Shown: positions 1-8,147, numbered from the stretch's first letter. The stretch: DNA of 64,000 nucleotides from Pyrinomonadaceae bacterium (GCA_030841085.1 JAVEDP010000021.1:62001-126000), one strand, 5' to 3'. The notes: generated from the letters alone by a model not told the origin. Made by a program: numbers and translations.

Positions 1-552
1 TTCGCTTCGAATACGTCGTCAATCTCGATCACGGAAATGATGACTGCGACGTCGCCCGAGCGTCAGAAGCGTTTTGTTGGATTGCATTTCTTCAATCCGG
101 TGCCGTTGATGAAGCTGGTCGAAGTGGTGCGCACGATTCTGACGGACGAGCAGATTTACGAGCAGGCGATCGAGTTTGGCAAAAAACTCGGCAAGGTGCC
201 GGTGCGCGCCGGCGACCGGACCGGCTTCATCGTCAATCGGCTGCTGGTTCCGTACATGCTCGATGCCATTCGCGCGCTCGAAGAAGGCGTCGGCTCGATC
301 GTCGACATTGATACTTCGATGAAGCTAGGTTTGGGTTATCCGATGGGACCGTTCACGCTGGGCGACTTTGTTGGCCTGGATACGACCTACTACATCGCTG
401 AGATTATGTTTAATGAATTTCGCGAGAAGCGCTTTGCGCCGCCGCCGCTATTGAAACGAATGGTGATGGCGGGTTTGTATGGACGCAAGTCGGGCCGCGG
501 CTTTTATGACTATGCCGATCCAAAGAATCCTGTTCCCATGAAATTGGTGTAA
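1..552 (+). CDS. 3-hydroxyacyl-CoA dehydrogenase, C-terminal part (5' cut by window)
   Basis: NAD-dependent oxidation of (3S)-3-hydroxyacyl-CoA to 3-ketoacyl-CoA in the cytosol, as in beta-oxidation or butyryl/phenylacetyl-CoA pathways. The frame is open from base 1 and already reads SNTSSISI, a stretch from the end of the NAD-binding fold, so the ATG at 37 is internal and the true start lies upstream of the window. The catalytic segment HFFNPVPLMKLVEV follows at window residues 29-42. The helical C-terminal domain shows DRTGFIVNRLL and GYPMGPFTLGDFVG and ends with GRKSGRGFYDY shortly before the stop. The end right after that motif suggests a monofunctional paaH/hbd-type enzyme, not a FadB/FadJ fusion; this cannot be proved without the 5' part. 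Confidence 0.9.
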   Translation, partial: FASNTSSISITEMMTATSPERQKRFVGLHFFNPVPLMKLVEVVRTILTDEQIYEQAIEFGKKLGKVPVRAGDRTGFIVNRLLVPYMLDAIRALEEGVGSIVDIDTSMKLGLGYPMGPFTLGDFVGLDTTYYIAEIMFNEFREKRFAPPPLLKRMVMAGLYGRKSGRGFYDYADPKNPVPMKLV

Positions 553-560
553 CCGGAAAG

Positions 561-612
561 CAGCGGGGACATGCCCCCTTCCTGACCCTGAGGTTACCAA
601 TAACCCTGAGGT
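561..612. repeat. GC-rich palindrome half copy plus short direct repeat
   Basis: Between the dehydrogenase stop and hutF lies GCGGGGACATGCCCCC, a small hairpin of the same kind as the arms at 1936-2071. It is followed by two near-identical copies of CCCTGAGGTT(A/C)CCAA. No partner arm is visible, so this is a half copy of that family. Confidence 0.6.
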
Positions 613-622
613 TCCCAACAAC

Positions 623-1915
623 TTGGATCTTTCTAATAGTAAAATTGGACTACTGACCCGTACCGGGAACCGCGCGACACTGCCCGGTCTGGTCAACGCT
701 CACTCACACGCTTTTCAGCGCGTGATTCGCGGACGCACCGAATATCGCACCACGAACGACAAGGACAGTTTTTGGACCTGGCGCGAAATGATGTATAGCG
801 CTGCGGCGCGGCTGACGGCAGAAGACATCTACGACGCATCGCGTATGGCGTTTCTCGAGATGGCGCTTAGCGGCATCACCGCAGTCGGCGAATTTCATTA
901 CCTTAATCACGCGCCCGATGGCTCGCCTTACGACGACCCGAATCTGCTTGCGAAACAAGTTGTACGCGCGGCTAACGACGTCGGTCTGCGCATCGCCCTG
1001 TTGCGAGTGGCTTACGCGCGTGCCGGATTTGAAGCTGAGCCCAACCCGCGGCAAGCAAGATTTATTGAGAGCGACGCGGAACGATTTCTGGAAAACGTTA
1101 CTCAACTGCGAAAAGATCTGGCCGCCGAAAAGGCAATGGCGTGGGTTGGCGTCGCGCCTCACAGTGTTCGCGCGGTGCCGCTCGCTTACTTGAAACAGAT
1201 TATTGCCTTTGCCGATAACGAAGGGCTGCCTGTGCACATGCATGTCGCGGAACAGGCCGCGGAAGTTTCTGCCTGCATCAACGAGTATGGGCGCTCGCCG
1301 GTTGCACTGCTGTCGACCGAAGGCTTGCTCAGTGAAAGGTTCACTGCGGTGCATGCAATTCACGTAACGCCGAAAGTTGTGCGCATGCTGGCGGACGCGC
1401 GCGCGAACGTTTGCGCGTGCCCTACGACGGAACGAAATCTTGGCGATGGAATTGTTCCCATCGATGGATATTTCAAAGAAGGCGTGCGTGTCAGTTTGGG
1501 AACTGACAGTCAGGTGCAGATCGATTTGTTGGAGGATGCGCGCGAGCTTGAGTATCACTTGAGACTGCAAAAGATGCAGCGCGCAGTCTTGGCTGAAGGC
1601 GTTGATGCGAAGTCCGCGTTGGCTGCACGGCTGTTTGAATGCGCGACAGTTAATGGTGGCAAAAGTATTAATGGGGCCGCCGCTACGGATGAAACGGATG
1701 AACCAGCAGACTTCTTTACAGTTGACCTGAACGATCCTTCGCTGGCCGGTGCGGGTGAAGACGATCTGCTTGCGCACATTGTTTTTTCACTTTCGAAAAC
1801 GGCGGTAAAGGACGTGGTGGTGGGCGGCAAACGCATTGTTGAAGACGGCCATCATGCGCAGCAGGAAGAAATTGTTGAGCGCTTCAAAGCCTTGCAGAAA
1901 AAGTTGTGGGGCTAG
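623..1915 (+). CDS. hutF: formimidoylglutamate deiminase
   Basis: Amidohydrolase that deaminates N-formimidoyl-L-glutamate to N-formyl-L-glutamate in the five-step histidine degradation route. Metal ligands are visible: PGLVNAHSHAFQR (His27 and His29), HMHVAEQ near residue 205, AIHVTP, and GTDSQVQIDLLEDARELEY near 290. The SFWTWREMMY segment is typical of HutF. The start is uncertain: a TTG at 623 is the first usable start after the upstream frame, with no clear ribosome binding site. It gives only about 20 residues before the PGLVNAHSHAF motif, where relatives have about 50, so the N-terminal part of the small beta-sandwich domain looks missing. The frame is open upstream into repeat sequence. 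No other hut gene is in the window. Confidence 0.85.
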   Translation: MDLSNSKIGLLTRTGNRATLPGLVNAHSHAFQRVIRGRTEYRTTNDKDSFWTWREMMYSAAARLTAEDIYDASRMAFLEMALSGITAVGEFHYLNHAPDGSPYDDPNLLAKQVVRAANDVGLRIALLRVAYARAGFEAEPNPRQARFIESDAERFLENVTQLRKDLAAEKAMAWVGVAPHSVRAVPLAYLKQIIAFADNEGLPVHMHVAEQAAEVSACINEYGRSPVALLSTEGLLSERFTAVHAIHVTPKVVRMLADARANVCACPTTERNLGDGIVPIDGYFKEGVRVSLGTDSQVQIDLLEDARELEYHLRLQKMQRAVLAEGVDAKSALAARLFECATVNGGKSINGAAATDETDEPADFFTVDLNDPSLAGAGEDDLLAHIVFSLSKTAVKDVVVGGKRIVEDGHHAQQEEIVERFKALQKKLWG

Positions 1916-1935
1916 CCCGGGACCTCAAAACGAAA

Positions 1936-2071
1936 AGCGGGGGTATGCCCCCTTCCCAACCTGAGAGATGTTCTGAGAAGTTCGCTTAAGCTACCCTTGA
2001 AAGCCTCCAATCCGACATTAATGAAGCAACTGTGGTCAGCTCGTGGTTGGGAAGGCGGGCTTGCCCCCGCT
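1936..2071. repeat. long palindrome, GCGGGGG-type (family j)
   Basis: Left arm 1936-1961 (starting AGCGGGGGTATGCCCCC) pairs with right arm 2045-2071 (ending TTGCCCCCGCT), about 26 bases with few mismatches and a spacer of about 83 bases. Each arm is itself a GGGGG/CCCCC hairpin. It fills the space between hutF and the argE-type gene. Confidence 0.75.
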
Positions 2072-2100
2072 CTTTCTTTACCTATAAAACTGAATTAAGC

Positions 2101-3228
2101 ATGAAACTTAAAGAGACACTCGCCGATCTCGTCGCAATTGATTCTGTCTCAGCGCGCGCAAACGGTCCGGTGATTGACTATCTCGAGACTCATTGCGCAT
2201 CACTCGGTTTCAGCGTGCAGCGCTTTCCTTACACCGACGACAACGGCATCGAAAAAATAAACTTAATGGCCGCCGCTGGTCCGGACTCTACTAACTCGAA
2301 AGTTGAACTCGCATTGGTCGGGCACACCGACACCGTTCCTTACGATCCCAACTGGACCGAAGCGCTGAAGCTCACCGAGCGAGATGGAAAACTTTTCGGA
2401 CGCGGCGCCTGCGACACGAAGGCATTCATTGCGGCCGCGCTGACATCAGTTGAAAGTCTGGATTTGAAAAACTTGCGCCGCCCGTTGGCGCTCCTTTTTA
2501 CGGCTGACGAAGAGATTGGACTGATAGGCGCAAAGCGTTTCGCTGACGAACGTCGAATGCAGGCACGTTTCGCAATTGTAGGCGAGCCGACTTCGCTGCG
2601 GCCGATGCGCGCCGGTAAGGGTTACTGCCTCGCCGAAATAACTGTCAAAGGCCGCGAGGCGCACAGCGCTTATCCGTCGCTTGGCACTTCAGCCGTGTTT
2701 GCCGCCGCGCGTTTACTCGCGCGCATCGAAAACATCGCGAAGAAACTGGAAAGCGAAACGCATCCGGATTTCGATCCGCCGTACACCACGCTCAATGTTG
2801 GTGTGGTCCATGGAGGAACCGCGAAGAACGTTGTGCCTGGTTTATGTAAGTTCACTTTGGAGTGGCGACCGATCCCTGGGCAAAAGCCGGAACGCTTACT
2901 TGACCTGCTGCATGCCGCCATTGCCGAAGAAACCGCGCGCGATGCCAATTTGGTTTTTGCACTCGATGCGGCCCGCGCGGATCAGGGTTTCGAGACATCC
3001 GCGAATTCAGAATTAGTGAAGCTACTTGAAGGGCTAACTGGCAACAGCGCAGGCACGGTCGCATTTGGCACCGAAGCCGCGCAGCTGGCTGAACTAGGGG
3101 CCGAAGCTGTCGTCCTTGGCCCGGGAAACATTCGCGAAGCGCATCGTACCGGCGAGTTTGTGCCGATTTCCGAACTTGAGGCTTGCGTAACGGTTTTGCG
3201 CCAAGCTATTGAGAAATTCTGCTACTAA
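2101..3228 (+). CDS. argE: M20 peptidase, acetylornithine deacetylase type
   Basis: Zinc-dependent amidohydrolase; the best match is N-acetylornithine deacetylase, releasing ornithine and acetate in arginine biosynthesis. The M20 metal site is readable: GHTDTVPYD (residue about 74), GRGACDTKAF (about 100), ADEEIG (about 135, general-base Glu), GEPT (about 161), and a C-terminal histidine in IREAHRTGEF. GRGxCDxKxF is characteristic of the ArgE/DapE subgroup and favours ArgE. I start at ATG 2101 (375 residues, normal family length); the longer in-frame start at 2032 lies in palindrome sequence. Succinyl-diaminopimelate desuccinylase or another acyl-amino-acid deacylase is possible. Being next to hutF may mean a role in amino-acid turnover instead of synthesis. 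Confidence 0.8.
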   Translation: MKLKETLADLVAIDSVSARANGPVIDYLETHCASLGFSVQRFPYTDDNGIEKINLMAAAGPDSTNSKVELALVGHTDTVPYDPNWTEALKLTERDGKLFGRGACDTKAFIAAALTSVESLDLKNLRRPLALLFTADEEIGLIGAKRFADERRMQARFAIVGEPTSLRPMRAGKGYCLAEITVKGREAHSAYPSLGTSAVFAAARLLARIENIAKKLESETHPDFDPPYTTLNVGVVHGGTAKNVVPGLCKFTLEWRPIPGQKPERLLDLLHAAIAEETARDANLVFALDAARADQGFETSANSELVKLLEGLTGNSAGTVAFGTEAAQLAELGAEAVVLGPGNIREAHRTGEFVPISELEACVTVLRQAIEKFCY

Positions 3229-3318
3229 ACCACCCCCAATCAGGACTATCGCGGGCAACTTATATTCCCGGCCCACATCGAAACCTTGTTCGCTATTTCT
3301 TGTTTTGCGATTCTCTCC

Positions 3319-4080
3319 ATGAAAACTTCGTTTGACCTCAATAATCTGAGCGTCGCCACTCCTTGCCCTAAGGCGTGGGCGGATATGGTCGGGGACGACC
3401 GCGTCAGATTCTGCGACCAATGCAGCCTCAATGTTTATAACCTGGCCGAACTTACCGAGAAGGAAACGCAAAGTCTGATCTTGTCTGCGGGAGGAAGAGT
3501 TTGCGGCCGCCTTTTTCGGCGCGCGGACGGAACAGTTTTAACCAAGGACTGTCCGGTCGGCCTGCAGGCGTTGCGAAAACGGATTTCGAGAAAGACGGCA
3601 GCCGTCTTTGCCACGCTGTTGGGGCTGTCGTCCACGATTTTCGCCCAGCACCAGTCCGACAAAGATCGTTGCCAGCAACAGGTTCGAATCAGCAAAGCGC
3701 AAAATGTCGCTCCGGAGAAGGCGCGATTGTGGGGGACGGTTTACGATCCCGCCGGCGCAGTGATTCCAGGAGCCACCGTGTTAGCCAGGGACAAGAAGAC
3801 CGGCGTTTCCACTGCCGTCCTGACGAACGACGATGGTCAGTTCACATTCGCGTCTTTGACTGAGGGAAACTATTCACTGACAATCACACTTAGTCCTTTT
3901 ACGAGCTTGACGGTTAAAGATTTAGTGCTTGAAAAGAAAGCAGCTCTGAATATTGACATCACGCTGGAACTTTCAGGCGCCGAGGTGGTTGGTTTACTGA
4001 TTCCGGAGCCATCGATGATCGACCTGCCGCCTAGCCCTTTTACGATTAGCAGAGATTTACTTACCCGCTTGCCGCATTAA
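3319..4080 (+). CDS. membrane protein with Cys-rich N-terminus and carboxypeptidase-regulatory-like domain
   Basis: No known enzymatic role. From ATG 3319 the protein has a cytoplasmic N-terminal module with CPKAW (about residue 16) and FCDQCSLNVYN (31-41), spacing that suggests a small metal-binding or redox-active cysteine cluster. I have seen the same CPK(A/S)W...RFCxxC layout in proteins of Acidobacteria and Bacteroidetes. A hydrophobic segment at about 93-109 (AVFATLLGLSSTIFAQ) is a membrane anchor. Residues 136-216 (LWGTVYDPAGAVIPGATV ... TLELSG) form a CarboxypepD_reg-like beta sandwich, presumably periplasmic. An upstream in-frame start at 3286 is possible but adds a stretch unlike the family. 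It is followed after 22 bases by another exported protein. Confidence 0.7.
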   Translation: MKTSFDLNNLSVATPCPKAWADMVGDDRVRFCDQCSLNVYNLAELTEKETQSLILSAGGRVCGRLFRRADGTVLTKDCPVGLQALRKRISRKTAAVFATLLGLSSTIFAQHQSDKDRCQQQVRISKAQNVAPEKARLWGTVYDPAGAVIPGATVLARDKKTGVSTAVLTNDDGQFTFASLTEGNYSLTITLSPFTSLTVKDLVLEKKAALNIDITLELSGAEVVGLLIPEPSMIDLPPSPFTISRDLLTRLPH

Positions 4081-4102
4081 CTAATCAAAAGTAATTAATC
4101 AT

Positions 4103-5188
4103 ATGAGACGACAGTTTTCTCTTCTTTCATTATTGTTCATCCTTCTCAGCCCACTGCTGATCGTGGCCCAGACGTCTGCGCCGCTAACCAGCAAGGACCT
4201 GGTTACGCTTGTTTACCAACTGCCAAAGCATCCTGAGCTGCGCGACGAACTTGTCGCCGACATTCGCAAGCGCGGTATTTCTTTTCCGCTTACCGATGGC
4301 ATGCGTTCCCTGGTAGCGACCAAGAGCGGCAACGATTCGTTGCTGCGCCGGACGCTGGAGGAAGCCGAACGCCGGCGAGTGAACCCGGCCGTTTCAACGC
4401 TGCCGCCGGAACGCGAAGGAAACGAATTGTTGGAGCGCGCGCGCTCGGCCACGCTGGCTGCGGCCGATGCGATGCCTGACTTTATCGTTAAGCAACTGAT
4501 CAAACGTTCACGTGCCTACGGCAACACGAACAACTGGCTGCCGCAGGACAACCTGACCATCGCCGTGGCCTACCGCGCCAATGCGGGCGAACAATACAAA
4601 GTGTTGGCAGTGAATGGAGTGCCGCGCGCGCAGGAAACGACGCAGAAACGGGACTACAGCAAGGACGTCGACCCGGGTACCACCTCCAGCGGAGTTGAAT
4701 ATATTTCCGCCGTCGCCGATGTCTTCAAGCCTGAATCGGACGCGAAGTTTAAGCTCGTCGACACAGACCTAATCCAGGGCCGCCACACGCTGGTTTACGA
4801 GTACGAGGTTTCCCGCGACCTTTCGCAGTTGACGTTGCGTGCCGGCGAAGTTGAGCCGGCCGTAGTCGGCTCGCGCGGCAGGATCTGGATCGATCGCGAA
4901 CTGAGTCGCGTCTTGCGCTTTGAGCAGATCGCCACGCAAGTACCTCCGGACTACCCGATTCGCGCGGCCTCAACTTTGATCGACTACGAATGGGTCGCTA
5001 TCGGCGAAAATAAGTTCCTGCTGCCCACTCATTCCGAGATTCTGCTAACCAACGTCGGGCGCGGCGTAACGGTTCAGAGCCGTAACGACATTCGCTTTCG
5101 CGGTTATCAGAAATTCGGCGCCGAGCTTAAGGTGATCGATGAGATTGACGAGAAAGACTTTCCACCCGACAAACCAGAGAAGCCATAA
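4103..5188 (+). CDS. secreted protein of unknown function
   Basis: Starts with a clear Sec signal peptide (MRRQFSLLSLLFILLSPLLI, cleavage near VAQ at 21-23), so it is periplasmic or outer-membrane associated. The next about 100 residues are helical and charged; residues from about 130 on look like beta strands with alternating hydrophobic positions (QYKVLAVNGVP, HTLVYEYEVSRDLS, RIWIDRELSRVLRFEQ). That resembles the lipoprotein-localisation or outer-membrane-lipoprotein-sorting fold seen in other acidobacterial proteins, but I cannot assign a family. It lies 22 bases after the membrane protein gene and may be co-transcribed with it. Confidence 0.65.
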   Translation: MRRQFSLLSLLFILLSPLLIVAQTSAPLTSKDLVTLVYQLPKHPELRDELVADIRKRGISFPLTDGMRSLVATKSGNDSLLRRTLEEAERRRVNPAVSTLPPEREGNELLERARSATLAAADAMPDFIVKQLIKRSRAYGNTNNWLPQDNLTIAVAYRANAGEQYKVLAVNGVPRAQETTQKRDYSKDVDPGTTSSGVEYISAVADVFKPESDAKFKLVDTDLIQGRHTLVYEYEVSRDLSQLTLRAGEVEPAVVGSRGRIWIDRELSRVLRFEQIATQVPPDYPIRAASTLIDYEWVAIGENKFLLPTHSEILLTNVGRGVTVQSRNDIRFRGYQKFGAELKVIDEIDEKDFPPDKPEKP

Positions 5189-5475
5189 CGGAATTGAAAA
5201 TGAAGCCACGGATGCCTGGTTGACTCCTCTCGGCCTTGAAAAGCCGGGCTAACCTCGTCTTGACGCTACGCGTCTGAAATCAAGTAACTACTCATCTTTT
5301 TGTCCACGCCTGTAGACACGCCGTATCCGATTGTCTCCAAAGCAGCACAGGAAAGACTTATTGCTAGTGCGGCATCCGGATTATGAGTCATCACATAGTT
5401 CCCGCGTTGCGGCTGGTACGGCCATTGCGCTGACCTCCTTCAATCGAAGCTGTTGTCGGTCGAAGGAGTTCGCCC

Positions 5476-5865
5476 ATGAAGCCCAGAGTCCTTATCGTCG
5501 ATGACGATGAAGCCATTACGCAACAAATGTTCTGGACGCTGAACGATGACTATGACGTCATCACCGCAAACGATTTGCCCTCCGCCGTGCGCCGGGCTAC
5601 CGTCTACGAACCCGCCATTTCTATTCTCGATCTGCATCTTCCTCCCGAATCCAGCTCGCCCGAAGTCGGATTGCGTATACTGGAATACATCAAAGGTCAC
5701 CTGCCGAGAACCAAGGTGCTGGTGATGACCAGCGCCAACTCCGACAACGTTCGCGAGGAATGTTTTGCGCAGGGCGCGGACGAGTTTCTCAACAAACCTT
5801 TCGATACCGAATTGCTGATCGCCATCATGCGCCGCCTGGCGCCGCATTCACTCGATCTCGCTTAA
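5476..5865 (+). CDS. stand-alone response regulator receiver domain
   Basis: Single CheY-like receiver of 129 residues with no output domain. The acidic pocket is DDD at 9-11, the phospho-acceptor is Asp52 in SILDLHLPP, the switch Thr is in VMTSAN (about 86) and the conserved Lys is 108 in NKPFD. An ATG 11 bases after GAAGGAG fits a good ribosome binding site. No histidine kinase is adjacent; the only kinase in the window is at 59-61 kb. It probably relays phosphate or acts by protein-protein contact. The sequence is close to the receiver part of NtrC-like PEP-CTERM regulators, but there is no AAA+ domain here. Confidence 0.9.
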   Translation: MKPRVLIVDDDEAITQQMFWTLNDDYDVITANDLPSAVRRATVYEPAISILDLHLPPESSSPEVGLRILEYIKGHLPRTKVLVMTSANSDNVREECFAQGADEFLNKPFDTELLIAIMRRLAPHSLDLA

Positions 5866-5910
5866 GGAAGAATCCCGTTTAAGCTGATATTGTTCTGCTG
5901 TTGTCCTCTG

Positions 5911-5996
5911 TGCGTCCTTTGTGTTCTCTGTGTCTCCGTGGTGAATCTGACTGATCATTAGTCCACCACCAGGACACAGAGGTCACAAAGGACGCA
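5911..5996. repeat. long palindrome, TGCGTCCTTTGTG-type (family f)
   Basis: Left arm 5911-5943 (TGCGTCCTTTGTG...GTGGTG) and right arm 5964-5996 (CACCACC...CACAAAGGACGCA), 33 bases each with a few mismatches and a 20-base spacer. It lies between the receiver gene and the LON gene and contains no reading frame. Confidence 0.8.
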
Positions 5997-6142
5997 CGGA
6001 GAAAAATTTAGATCCACACTTAGCCTCTCGGCTTCCCTGCTGACTTCCGTCTAATCGTCTGCGATAATGAACACCTCGCGATAATTGTTCTTCAAACTTG
6101 ATGGCACAACTCTACAGTTCGTGATTACTCGGCTAACAATTA

Positions 6143-6844
6143 ATGAGTGAAGCGTTTGACAAAGTAACAGGCGTGAGCGAGCTGCCGATTTTCCCTCTGG
6201 CGCTAGTGTTGTTTCCCGGTGTGCCGCTGCCGCTGCATATTTTTGAGCCGCGCTACCGGCAAATGCTGAATGACGTGCGCGCGGGCAATGGTCTATTCGG
6301 CGTTGCCTATTACGATGCTTCGACTGCGGAGCAGGACATGCCGGCGCCCGGCCATGTTGGTTGTGTGGCCGAAGTCACTGAGACACAGACGATGCCGGAC
6401 GGCCGATCAAATATTCTTACCGTTGGCATCATTCGTTATCGGCTCGAGGAATACGTCGAGCGCAACGATTCTTATCTGCTGGCCCGCGTCAGTTATTTTG
6501 AGGACGACGAAGAAGATGCGACTTTGCTGAGCGAGAGCGCTCGCGACGTGGCCGAAACTTTCACGCGCATCGCCCGCGCCGTGCGCGCTATCAACGATGA
6601 GCGCGCGCACTTGCCGGACATTTCTGATACCGAGCCGCAACGGCTTTCGTTTCTGGTAGCTGCCGCGATGGAAGTGGATACCGACGTCAAGCAGGACCTG
6701 CTGGAGCTGCGTTCAACTTCTGAGCGACTGGAGCGTTTGCGCAACATGCTCAGCCACGCCGTGTCCAGCTATGAAGAACGCGCGCGCGTGCATCAGTTGG
6801 CAAAAGGGAATGGTCACAGTGGTAAGAAACTTGATCTTGAGTAG
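6143..6844 (+). CDS. LON substrate-binding domain protein
   Basis: Cytosolic 233-residue protein with only the N-terminal, PUA-like substrate-binding domain of Lon protease. The motif LPIFPLALVLFPGVPLPLHIFEPRYRQM is at residues 14-42, followed by GCVAEVTE and GIIRYRLEEY. There is no AAA+ ATPase or Ser-Lys protease domain. Family members are usually annotated as LON peptidase substrate-binding domain proteins; their function is unknown, possibly as an adaptor. The C-terminal 100 residues are helical. The stop codon is immediately followed by a hairpin (6845-6864). Confidence 0.9.
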   Translation: MSEAFDKVTGVSELPIFPLALVLFPGVPLPLHIFEPRYRQMLNDVRAGNGLFGVAYYDASTAEQDMPAPGHVGCVAEVTETQTMPDGRSNILTVGIIRYRLEEYVERNDSYLLARVSYFEDDEEDATLLSESARDVAETFTRIARAVRAINDERAHLPDISDTEPQRLSFLVAAAMEVDTDVKQDLLELRSTSERLERLRNMLSHAVSSYEERARVHQLAKGNGHSGKKLDLE

Positions 6845-6864
6845 GACAGACATTCTTGTCTGTC
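6845..6864. repeat. hairpin GACAGACA/TGTCTGTC directly after a stop codon (family k)
   Basis: Perfect 8-base stem with TTCT loop, starting at the base after the LON gene's TAG. No T-run follows, so it is not a typical terminator. Confidence 0.6.
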
Positions 6865-6903
6865 AGGTTCGGAATAAATGCTTTGGATTGAAATCAAAAA
6901 GCA

Positions 6904-7056
6904 GATTTTCCATTTGCGATTTACCATTTTTCATTTGTCATCGGTACGAATTTTTGGCTACTTCGGGCCCCTTGTTGATCGAAAATCGCCGGTGATAGAG
7001 ACGGAGTCTTCCTCCTCACTGGCAAATGAGAAATGATAAATGGCAAATGGTAAATC
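6904..7056. repeat. long palindrome, GATTTACCATTTGCC-type (family c)
   Basis: Left arm 6904-6940 and right arm 7020-7056, about 37 bases each with few mismatches, 79-base spacer. The arms are AT-rich iterations of CATTT(T/G). They fill most of the 252-base gap between the LON gene and moaDE. Confidence 0.75.
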
Positions 7057-7096
7057 TATGTAACTCGTGGCTGACTACCTGTGAACAGGAACGCAA

Positions 7097-7867
7097 GTGT
7101 CTGAGCAAGATAATAACAACCGCAGAGTGACGGTCCTTTTCTTCGGCGCCACGCGCGATATCGTGGGCCAGCCGGAGATGCAACTTGTCTTGCCTGTTAA
7201 GACCGCAGCAGCAGCGTTCGAGAACCTGTTGGAGAAGTTTCCCGAACTGCGCCGCTTTGGACGTTCGCTGTTGTTTGCGGTGAATCAGGAATATGCGCAG
7301 CCGGATCGTGAAATCAACGACGGCGATGAGCTGGCTCTGTTCCCTCCAGTAAGCGGGGGCTGTGCAGCTCCAAAACACAACGCCGAAGAAACTGAAGCCC
7401 GCGTCACTGAGACCGTCTCAACCTCGCTCAACGACTTCTTTGAACTAACGACCGAGCCGATCGACGTCGGCGTTGTCGCTCGCAGAGTTGTGTTGCCGGA
7501 ATGTGGCGCAACAGTGACGCTGGATGGTTACGCACGCGAATGGACGCGCGGGCGGCGGACTTTATATCTAGTCTACGAAGCCTACGCGCCGATGGCGCTC
7601 AAAGAGCTGGAGCGACTCGAACGCGAAGCTCATCAGCGCTTTGAGATTGCGCACATTGGCATCGTGCATCGCACCGGCCGTTTGGAGATTGGCGAAACGA
7701 GTGTCGTCATCGCCGTCAGCGCGCCGCATCGACAAGCAGCGTTTGCAGCGGGCGAATGGGCGATACGCGAACTAAAACGCACCGTGCCCATTTGGAAGAA
7801 AGAGATTTTTGAAGACGGTGAAGTTTGGGTTGAGGGGGAAGCAAGGAATCCTGTAACAAAACCGTAA
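7097..7867 (+). CDS. moaDE: fused molybdopterin synthase, MoaD-MoaE
   Basis: Both subunits of molybdopterin synthase in one chain; the enzyme inserts two sulfurs into cyclic pyranopterin monophosphate to make molybdopterin. Residues about 10-90 are MoaD (ubiquitin fold, VTVLFFGATRDIVG ... LALFPPVSGG), residues about 105-256 are MoaE (TLDGYAREWTRGRRTLYLVYEAYAPMALKEL, IVHRTGRLEIGE, SAPHRQAAFAAGEW, WKKEIF). The GG that carries the thiocarboxylate in free MoaD is at 87-88 and is followed by CAAPKHN and a linker, so it would need cleavage to become a free C-terminus, as reported for the fused mycobacterial MoaX. Starts with GTG 7097 after AACAGGA. No other moa gene is adjacent. Confidence 0.92.
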   Translation: MSEQDNNNRRVTVLFFGATRDIVGQPEMQLVLPVKTAAAAFENLLEKFPELRRFGRSLLFAVNQEYAQPDREINDGDELALFPPVSGGCAAPKHNAEETEARVTETVSTSLNDFFELTTEPIDVGVVARRVVLPECGATVTLDGYAREWTRGRRTLYLVYEAYAPMALKELERLEREAHQRFEIAHIGIVHRTGRLEIGETSVVIAVSAPHRQAAFAAGEWAIRELKRTVPIWKKEIFEDGEVWVEGEARNPVTKP

Positions 7868-7925
7868 TCTTGTTTGAAAAACCGGCTTGCAATACTCCAA
7901 CCGAAAGGGCTAGTCTGGAAAAACC

Positions 7926-8147
7926 ATGAGTACTAGTTCTCCACTAAGTGAAATTCTTCAACTAAGTATCGACGAACGTATTCGACTGGCCCAGGATATT
8001 TGGGACAGCATTGCCGCGGTTCCTGAAGCAATATCTCTCACTGAAGCTCAACGCGAGGAGTTGGATCGTCGTTTGGCAGCTTACGAAGAAAATCCGGATG
8101 AGGGCATTCCCTGGGAGGAATTCAGAAAACAGTTCGGCCTCACATGA
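7926..8147 (+). CDS. antitoxin, addiction-module component of TIGR02574 type
   Basis: Small acidic protein of 73 residues with LSIDERIRLAQDIWDSI and LTEAQREELDRRLAAYEENPDEGIPWEEF, the pattern of the RelE/ParE-linked antitoxin family. Expected to bind and neutralise the toxin encoded next and to repress the pair's own promoter. Its stop overlaps the toxin start by four bases (ATGA). Confidence 0.88.
   Translation: MSTSSPLSEILQLSIDERIRLAQDIWDSIAAVPEAISLTEAQREELDRRLAAYEENPDEGIPWEEFRKQFGLT

Noticed and set aside
704-1777. 357-codon frame opposite hutF
   Set aside because: Antisense shadow; no motif or ribosome binding site.
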